The notes beneath the pieces were generated by a model. It did no database searches and was not told where the DNA came from. It worked only from the letters and a program-made list of their open reading frames with translations. From Syngnathus acus (Eukaryota; Chordata; Actinopteri; Syngnathiformes; Syngnathidae): a DNA stretch of 64,000 nucleotides. Of this stretch, positions 57,520-64,000 are shown piece by piece. The stretch's first letter is position 1, and the number at the start of each line of letters is the position of its first letter. The stretch covers positions 16,239,464 through 16,303,463 of the forward strand of contig NC_051098.1 in NCBI RefSeq assembly GCF_901709675.1. Reading direction: 5' to 3'. The translations under genes and the position numbers were made by a program.

Positions 57520-59154
57520 ATGTCTCATGCGGCTTCCTCGTGCATCCAAAACTCTGCCGATGCTCCAGTGGAAGCGGAACAAAGTGCCCCCGAGAGTGAG
57601 GCTGTCCACAAAGAGGCTCCAGACGTCCAGTGCGTTTTAAAGAAGGTGGGTTTCACGAGCGCCACCTTCATTGGTCCCGCCTTCCCCCCAAAGAAGCACA
57701 TTGATGAATCGCTGAGTGACTTTTACAAAGAAATCCAAGCCATTGACGATGAAGTTGAGAAAGAACGGGATGCTTTTAACCAACTGGAAACATCAACGCG
57801 CAAACTCCCAGAGAAACGTCTCATGGGGGAGGACCGATGCAAACCTTCAGGAAAACCTCCCAAGATGTGGGACTCAGGCAGAGATCCAGAAAAACAAAAA
57901 CGGTGGCCTCCTCGCTGGCACAGATACGAGCCGTATTACACTCACAACTTGAGATCGCCTTCTTGGAATCACCCGGATTATGATCCACCTCCAATGTTCC
58001 GCCCACCTCCAAATCACAGATCATTCCACAGATTCCACCACCCTTTACCTCCACCTCCTAGCAGCGACATGCGATATGGCTATCCCCCTCGATTCCCGCC
58101 TTTCCCCAGGTTCTCGCCACCCCCTCATTACAGTCATCATGACGCCGGACGGTCCTACGATGCACCACCGCAACGTCACTCGGAGTACTATGACGCCCGG
58201 CAACAGCATTGTGACGCACACCTTGACCAAACTTCGTCTTCGGTGCTCATTCTCATGAGAGGCCTGCCGGGCTCGGGCAAAACCACAATGGCGAGGTACC
58301 TGTGAATCAGGCCACACAATTAGTATCATACTCATTAGCGAACGGATAAAGGCCCACTTATCGGTTTGTGTAGTCTCAGGACTTTTTATTTGATCTCAAC
58401 ATCACTGACAGGGAGTTGCTGGCGACGGGTCCCAGCGGGCTCATTCTGAGCACAGACGACTACTTTGTCCACGATAGCGGCTACCGCTACGATCCCAACC
58501 TTCTCGGAGAGGCCCACGAGTGGAACCATCAAAGAGGTGAGACCAAAACAGCAGCAACGAGGATCAAACATTTGAGTTGTGCAACGTTCAAGTCACGTTG
58601 GTGTCGCCCTGCGTTTCAGCCGGCGACGCCATGCGCGATGGCCGCTCTCCCGTCATCATCGACAACACCAACCTGCAGGCTTGGGAGATGAAGCCCTACG
58701 TGCAGATGGTAGCTTGCCTCCGCTTACAACATGGACATGCAGTTTCAGTTTTCTAATATGTCCCCCCCCCCCCTCCCACAGGCTTTGCAGCAAGGATACC
58801 AGGTGGACTTTTGTGAACCAAACACCAGCTGGAAGTATGACCCCTCCGAGCTGGAGAAGTAATTTTGATTTGTTTTCTTTTATGACCTGAGCAACGAACG
58901 CTGCCTATTGTTTTTGTAGATCCCTCCCTTTATGGCTTTTTATAGCTGCTCGCACATCTAGTTTTTCTTGTCCTAGTCTTGTTTCCCCTCACAGGAGGAA
59001 CAAGCACGGCGTGTCTCAGGAGAAAATCGCTCAGATGCTGGATCGCTTCTGCTGGCCCGTCTCCATTGATGCGGTGTTGAGTTCTCAGGAGCCGCAACAC
59101 GTCCAGCAGCGGCACCAACCGGAGCAGAGCAAAGACGGAGCTCACTTCGAATAG
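57520..59154 (+). CDS. n4bp2l2: NEDD4-binding protein 2-like 2
   Basis: Exons 57520-58295, 58412-58536, 58620-58708, 58782-58858 and 58995-59154 give 408 aa with consistent phases. The N-terminal half has [20 protein letters not shown] and [16 protein letters not shown], parallel to human N4BP2L2 (AFIGPIYKPPEKK...QFYKEIEELEKEKD), then a proline/histidine-rich low-complexity region ([20 protein letters not shown]). The C-terminal half is a P-loop kinase-like AAA domain: Walker [10 protein letters not shown] at about residues 248-256, [27 protein letters not shown] (Walker B-like) and [19 protein letters not shown]. The family resembles the polynucleotide-kinase domain of N4BP2; the human protein has been linked to neutrophil elastase and GFI1 regulation. 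The start is chosen because ATG follows the acceptor directly. Confidence 0.9.
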
Positions 59155-59989
59155 TGCAAGCGGGATTTCGCCACCAACTACGATTGAAAGACTTGTTTTG
59201 TACAGTTTTTGTAAATTGAAGAAGTTTTATCGTCCTGATTTAGAAACGTTAATGAAGTCTTGTGTTTTTTTAGAGCAAAAAAAAGCTATGTTTTGTTATA
59301 TTGTCCTGTTTTAGATTTATATGATGTATATATGTATTTTTTCAGAGCTACAAAGCTTTTTTCTCAATGAAAGAAAAAGAAACAAAAGTCAGTTTGTTGT
59401 CTTTTTTTTTTTTTTTTCCCCCATCCCTGGCCAAAAAATCTTGCCCTTTCGTTAATTTAATTTTTGTTGTTTTAAAATATGCACACTTTCTATGGTAAGA
59501 GAACTCAACACATCTTTTTTTCCCCCCATGGACATTTTGAATGTGTAAGGTGTCCGAGAGATGTTCGTGGAGTACATTTTTGTTTTGAATGTTCAGATCA
59601 GCAGTTGTCAGGAAAGTACCCTGGCACTGACGTTTACAAACATAACAGATGATTGTTTTTTGTCCGGAGGAGCTCAACCAATCAGAGGCTGTCGATTGTG
59701 TCCTTGAAAAATAATGCAGGGCGGCTGAAGAGATGTGATGAATGGCAACGTGACACACCAGAGAGCTTCGCCTCAGTAAGTAGATTTCTCATCTCACGCC
59801 GCCCGCATCCCACATTCACATGCGTGCTGCGGTTGCTGCGGCGGATGATTATGATGCGCCTGGGCCTTTGTGCTCTCTGAATGGTGGTGATGAAGCGCTT
59901 ACAAATGAACACAAATAGTTTGATGATGTTTTATTGACATGCGCCGGTGCTTAAAAACATCACATCGTATTTGGAAGAGGAAACCTACG

Positions 59990-60085
59990 CAGGCAGGCAC
60001 GGGAAGAACATGCAAACTCTGCACAGGAAGGCCGGAATCGAACCTTGCGCCCAAGAGGTGGATGTGCCAATCAGTGCACTACTCA
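59990..60085. repeat. Teleost interspersed-repeat tail
   Basis: The string GAACATGCAAACTCTGCACA followed by AGGAAGGCCGGAATCGAACC matches a sequence I know as extremely common in fish genomes, usually at the 3' end of a LINE/SINE-type element. It is degraded. The family is not assigned. Confidence 0.6.
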
Positions 60086-60410
60086 TTTATGTTATACATC
60101 TGATCAAATGAATACATTATTTAAGGGTACACACATGCACCGCTGTCCTTTTTCCCTAGCTGGATCTTGCCTTCCAATCACAAAATGATAAATTGCAGAC
60201 ATTTGGGATGGACACTTAATGAACCAATGTGACACGGCTGCCTGTTGGTCAGCAGAATTTATTGTGCTCAAACTCAATTTCCCCATCTACCAACAGGGGG
60301 CGTATGAGTGCCACGCCCACTCGTCTAAAACACAATACAATTATTTATTGTAACGCTTACAAAACAGAAAACCCCATTCTCTGCATGGTAGCTATCATAA
60401 ACAAAACGAT

Positions 60411-60516
60411 CACGTGATTTGCCCAACACGCAGCCATCTGGGAAACTCTTGTTTCATGGCGCGCGTGCTCGTTTACGCGCGTACACGTGACGGACAGCTC
60501 CTTTGTTGGTCACGTG
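60411..60516. promoter_or_regulatory. Cluster of three CACGTG E-boxes plus CCAAT
   Basis: Perfect CACGTG cores occur at 60,411-60,416, 60,484-60,489 and 60,511-60,516. The first and third read ATCACGTGAT and GTCACGTGAT, close to the preferred site of USF and MiT/TFE bHLH-ZIP factors. A GCCAAT box follows at about 60,526. The cluster lies between n4bp2l2 and the CpG-rich block before trmt9b. Confidence 0.5.
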
Positions 60517-60849
60517 ATGCGGAGAGCCAATCACATGCGAACGTTGCCACTGCACCGCGTGCTTTACGAGAGCATGCTCATCCAAGGCGAGTCAAGTTGT
60601 CGTCATTACTGTCAACAACACAAATAGCAACCTTTCCAAATAAAAGCATTATTTTGCTATTTGTTGAGCAATGGAAAATATTCATTCCAAACAGATGACA
60701 CAGCACCATCCGACATACTCGCTACTAGACATTTAATTCAAACTAGCCTTATCCTAGAAAGATTACTCGACGTTTGCGCTGAGTTAATTCGGGAACCATT
60801 TCCACCACTGAGAGGCGCTGAGTTACTCTTTTATTTTATTGTCTACGCC

Positions 60850-61203
60850 AAGCCGGAAGCAGCGGTTGGCATTCCAAGGGTCGTCTTTGCAAGTGTTGGC
60901 GGTGGCGGCGGTGATGATGATGGCTCTCCGACCGTGCAGCCGCTCGTTGACGGCGGCCGCTCACGCACGGCTAACGAGTGCAACGCTGACTCGTTTCTCC
61001 GCGCGTGCGACGTAACGTAACGTGGATTGGCGTCCGCACGGATTGAAAGGAGTAATGTCCCCGCCGTGGACAGCAGTGGCAGGTGCGTGGCCGCCCGGTG
61101 CCAATTAGGAGCGAGAAGTTTACTTGCGGCGGGCGACCCGGCCGGCCGGTCGTGCCAGGAGCTTGAGGCGGCCACCGCGGCAACGCTTCTCGATCCGTTC
61201 ATG
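60850..61203 (+). promoter_or_regulatory. trmt9b: CpG-rich block, probable trmt9b promoter / noncoding exon 1
   Basis: Sequence is markedly CpG-rich relative to both flanks and closes with CGTTCATG/GTGAGG, a good donor. Splicing to the acceptor at 62,574/62,575 would create a short upstream ORF. No homology is visible, so the link to trmt9b rests on position, strand and donor only. Confidence 0.4.
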
Positions 61204-62602
61204 GTGAGGCATTTTCGTCAAGCATGCTGACTAGATGAGACGATTTCATTCAAATCAAATCTCTTCAAAGATGTGATCAATCACTTGGTTGTTTTTTTTT
61301 GCAACTTGATCCGTTCCTTAGTTGCGGCAATACGAATGACAGCGGTGAGTGAGAGGCTCCTCAGGTTAAACAGTTGAACTGAGTCATGACGACGTGCGGG
61401 TTCAATTTGACGCCAGTAAACCTGTTTGTCTGCTGTTCGAGGGATGAGCTGGCAACTTCGACTGTAGCGCAGGTCTGCTCAGTCATGATCAGTCAGTCAG
61501 TGGAAATGAGCACTGATGCTGTCTGGAGGGAGCACAATGTGACCTCTGGCTACTTGCTCCAAGGGTAGCTTACACTCTACTCCGCTGCATAGCTCGGATG
61601 CTATGTCTCATTTACATTGTCTCCCTCCCTGTTGCCCATTACATAATGAACACCTCACTTTGGTGAGGCAGGAGGGGTGCTAAAGGAGGACAGTGTTACA
61701 TAATCCCTGTTTTCCTTCCACTTGAATGGGATGCTGATGCAAGCAGCTCTGCAAATAGGCCCTCGGAGGCCTTGATGGTGCCCATCAGCATCACGAGTGT
61801 TTCATGTTGCAAGGTTTCGTCGCTATCACCTTCCGCGACCTCATCAGACGGGCACTCGCGAGAAATCACAGCGTGATCATTCAGCCCGCGGCGGCTGGAG
61901 GGCTTCTGTTTGCTCGCAGTTGCGCACAAATGCCCAGCCGGCCAGCCAGCCAGCCAGCTCTCAATGGATTCTTTCATTGTGTTTGGAATCAATAGGCGTC
62001 TGAACTGAAAACAATAGCCAGCCTCAGTGATCATGTGAAAGATCTCTCTCTCGTTGAAGAGCATCGGGACACCGAACAGAAGCAGAAATCCAAAATCTCA
62101 TGTCCAGGACAGGCCAAAGCTGCAATCTCAGAAGGCAGCAGTAGGAAAGGTGACGCCCGACTCCCGCCGAGGAGTTCAGGGATTTGTCAAATAAACCTGC
62201 AACTACAGCCATACATATTTGTGCCCCCAGTGAGAGTCGTGCTAGGTGAGCGTGCTGCCGGGAATGTGAGCTGACACTGTCGCTTGCAGCCGAATAGTGT
62301 CTGTCGTTGCTGTCATTGCTCGCCGGATTTGATGTTGAGACCTTTTTATGTTCCTCCTGCAGCTTCGGCAGCACAGCTCCATTGTTAACTGCCGTGAATA
62401 CGCACTTTAGTAGACTGACATTTATGAAACACCGAGAAATGTCAAGAATAAAGTCACACACACATGCTGGCGGGCAGGTGAGATTAGAAATGAAACACTA
62501 TCAATGTGTCAATAGTGAGGCCTTGCGACCTGCAAAGTTTACGTCTGAACGTGTCGTTGGCGTTTGCTCGGTAGGCGCGACGGCGCTAGACTGTCATCGA
62601 GG

Positions 62603-63993
62603 ATGGACGAGGCGGCCAGCCGGCTGGAGCGGGAGCACGTGCACGGCGTCTACGACACCATCGCGCCCTTCTTCAACGACAGCCGCTACAAGGCCTGGCC
62701 CAAGGTGCGCCAGTTCCTGCTGGACCAGCCGCCCGGGAGCATCGTCGCTGACGTCGGTGGGTCAATTAGCAGGACTCCTCAGAAAAAAAAACCCAGCTAG
62801 TTCTGAAATCACTTTTTTTTCCATGCACCTATTTGCAGGCTGCGGCAACGGCAAATACCTCGACATTAACGAGGGAGTGTTCAAGCTGGGCTGCGATGTT
62901 TGTCGCCCCCTGGTGGACTTTGCCGGTAGCCGAGGCCACGAGGTGCAGATGTGCGATGGGCTCCACCTGCCTTACCGGGACGGCTGCTTCGACGCCGTGC
63001 TGTCCATTGCAGGTCAGGTGACGCCTGCATTCTGAAGTGGAAAGACCAAATATCACAGTAACAAGGAGAATTCACACTATTTCAAAAATAGATCTGAAAT
63101 CGAAAAAAAAAAAGAAGAACCGCAAATTGGCCCTTGTGCGTCCTCATTGTGGCTTTGTTTTTGTTTGCGCTGCAGTCATCCACCATTTGTCCACCAAAGA
63201 GCGTCGTATCCGAGCAATAAGGGAGATGGCGCGCACGCTGCGTGTGGGCGGCCACGTCATGATCTACGTGTGGGCCATGGAGCAGAAGCGCCGCAAGTTT
63301 GACAAGCAGGACATCTTCGTCCCGTGGAACCCCGGCCTTCTTTCCCCCGACGCCGGACCGCCGCCGCCTGGCCGGGCGGCGGCCCAGAGCGTCAGCGACG
63401 CCATCGGGGACAACACCGGCGACAAGCACAGGAAGGTCCGAAGCACATCGTCCGTGGCCGACGTGGCGCCGCCACCCGCGCCCGGCTCACTCAAACTCTG
63501 GTTCTTCTCCCGCTCCCTGGACTCGGTCTTGGACTTTGGGAGCTTGTCCATGTCCCGCTCGTCGTCCCGGGAGCTCAGCGCTTCGTCGCCCACCGGCGGC
63601 GCGGTGGGCCGGCAAGGACGAGGCCGGGCTCTCATCCAGCACTTGTCCAGCTTCTTCTCGCCACCAGCCACGGTCGGGTCCGAGGAGGACGTCTTTGGCT
63701 CGGGCAGCAATCTGCACGAGGAGCCCAAAGAGCAGCGCGGCGCGGCCCTGGCGCCGGAATGCGGCGCGCTGGCTCTGCCCGACTTGGTGCCCTTCCAGAG
63801 GGAGCGCCCCGGGGGGCCGGAGAGCCAGGCGGCGAGCGACGGCTCCTGCTTGAGGTACTACCACGTGTTCAGGGAGGGCGAGCTTGCCGAGCTCATTGCC
63901 AATCACGTGGCCCAACTCCGCGTCCGCCGCGCCTTTTTCGACCACGCCAACTGGTGCGTGGTGGCCGAGAAGGTGGAGCCTGACCAAATCTGA
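62603..63993 (+). CDS. trmt9b: Probable tRNA methyltransferase 9B (TRMT9B / KIAA1456)
   Basis: Class I SAM-dependent methyltransferase of the Trm9/ALKBH8 family, whose active members methylate wobble-uridine cm5U in tRNA; TRMT9B itself has been tied to tumour suppression and synapse growth. Exons 62603-62756, 62839-63012 and 63176-63993 give 381 aa. Landmarks: LEREHVHGVYDTIAPFFND, SAM-binding motif I VADVGCGNGKYL, GCDVCRPLVDFA, AVLSIAVIHHLSTKERR, GGHVMIYVWAMEQ. A long disordered serine-rich insert follows, then YYHVFREGEL and HANWCVVAEK near the C-terminus. The insert and C-terminal tail fit TRMT9B rather than ALKBH8, since no RRM or AlkB domain precedes it. It is shorter than human (about 454 aa), the insert being reduced. 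Confidence 0.92.
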
Positions 63994-64000
63994 TTTCTTT

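Larger units (their letters stand above)
59155..62574 (+). other. n4bp2l2 3' UTR and trmt9b upstream region
   Basis: No coding exon is supported. Contents: an interspersed-repeat tail at about 59,990-60,085, three CACGTG E-boxes at 60,411-60,516, and a CpG-rich block at 60,850-61,210 that ends in ATG/GTGAGG and is the best candidate for a noncoding first exon of trmt9b. A GCCAGCCGGCCAGCCA-type tandem run lies near 61,930-61,960. Confidence 0.55.

Noticed and set aside
63299-63983. Overlapping plus- and minus-strand ORFs in the last 700 bp
   Set aside because: The GC-rich trmt9b last exon leaves all frames open; only the frame ending at 63,993 continues the methyltransferase.

Overview
The window reads as compact vertebrate DNA, most likely a teleost fish. 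Most internal introns are about 65-150 bp with GT-AG ends, CA/TG microsatellites are frequent, and the genes match vertebrate families closely. No bacterial, viral or CRISPR feature was seen. The species cannot be named from sequence alone; a percomorph-type genome is plausible.

Left part (1 to about 17,050), minus strand. A CpG-rich promoter and signal-peptide exon at about 5,270-5,700 look like exon 1 of dscaml1, so 1-5,269 would be its first intron. Next come two FXYD-family Na,K-ATPase regulator genes: an FXYD2-position gene at 9,833-11,366 and fxyd6 at 13,429-17,040. DSCAML1-FXYD2-FXYD6, all on one strand, is the order I recall for human 11q23.3.

Right part (about 18,400 to 64,000), plus strand. 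fry (furry, NDR-kinase scaffold and microtubule-associated protein) fills 20.9-46.2 kb. I could rebuild about 62 coding exons giving an in-frame protein of about 2,967 aa from the 22,586 start. brca2 follows at once (46.6-56.5 kb, 25 coding exons, about 2,459 aa), then n4bp2l2 (57.5-59.2 kb, 408 aa) and a complete trmt9b (62.6-64.0 kb, 381 aa). FRY-BRCA2-N4BP2L2 corresponds to human 13q13, so a chromosome-scale synteny junction lies between about 17 and 20.8 kb.

Points that most deserve a second look: several alternative fry first exons that all end in the same splice phase; a 9-nt in-frame fry microexon with a neuronal-microexon style 3' splice site, plus an 18-nt one near the C-terminus; a brca2 giant exon that fuses what are exons 10-13 in human and is followed by a 67-bp intron; seven BRC repeats with no BRC1-like unit at the expected place; and an orphan ORF in a fry intron. 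Exon coordinates were derived by hand from splice-site and frame consistency and from remembered human proteins; no alignment or database search was run.
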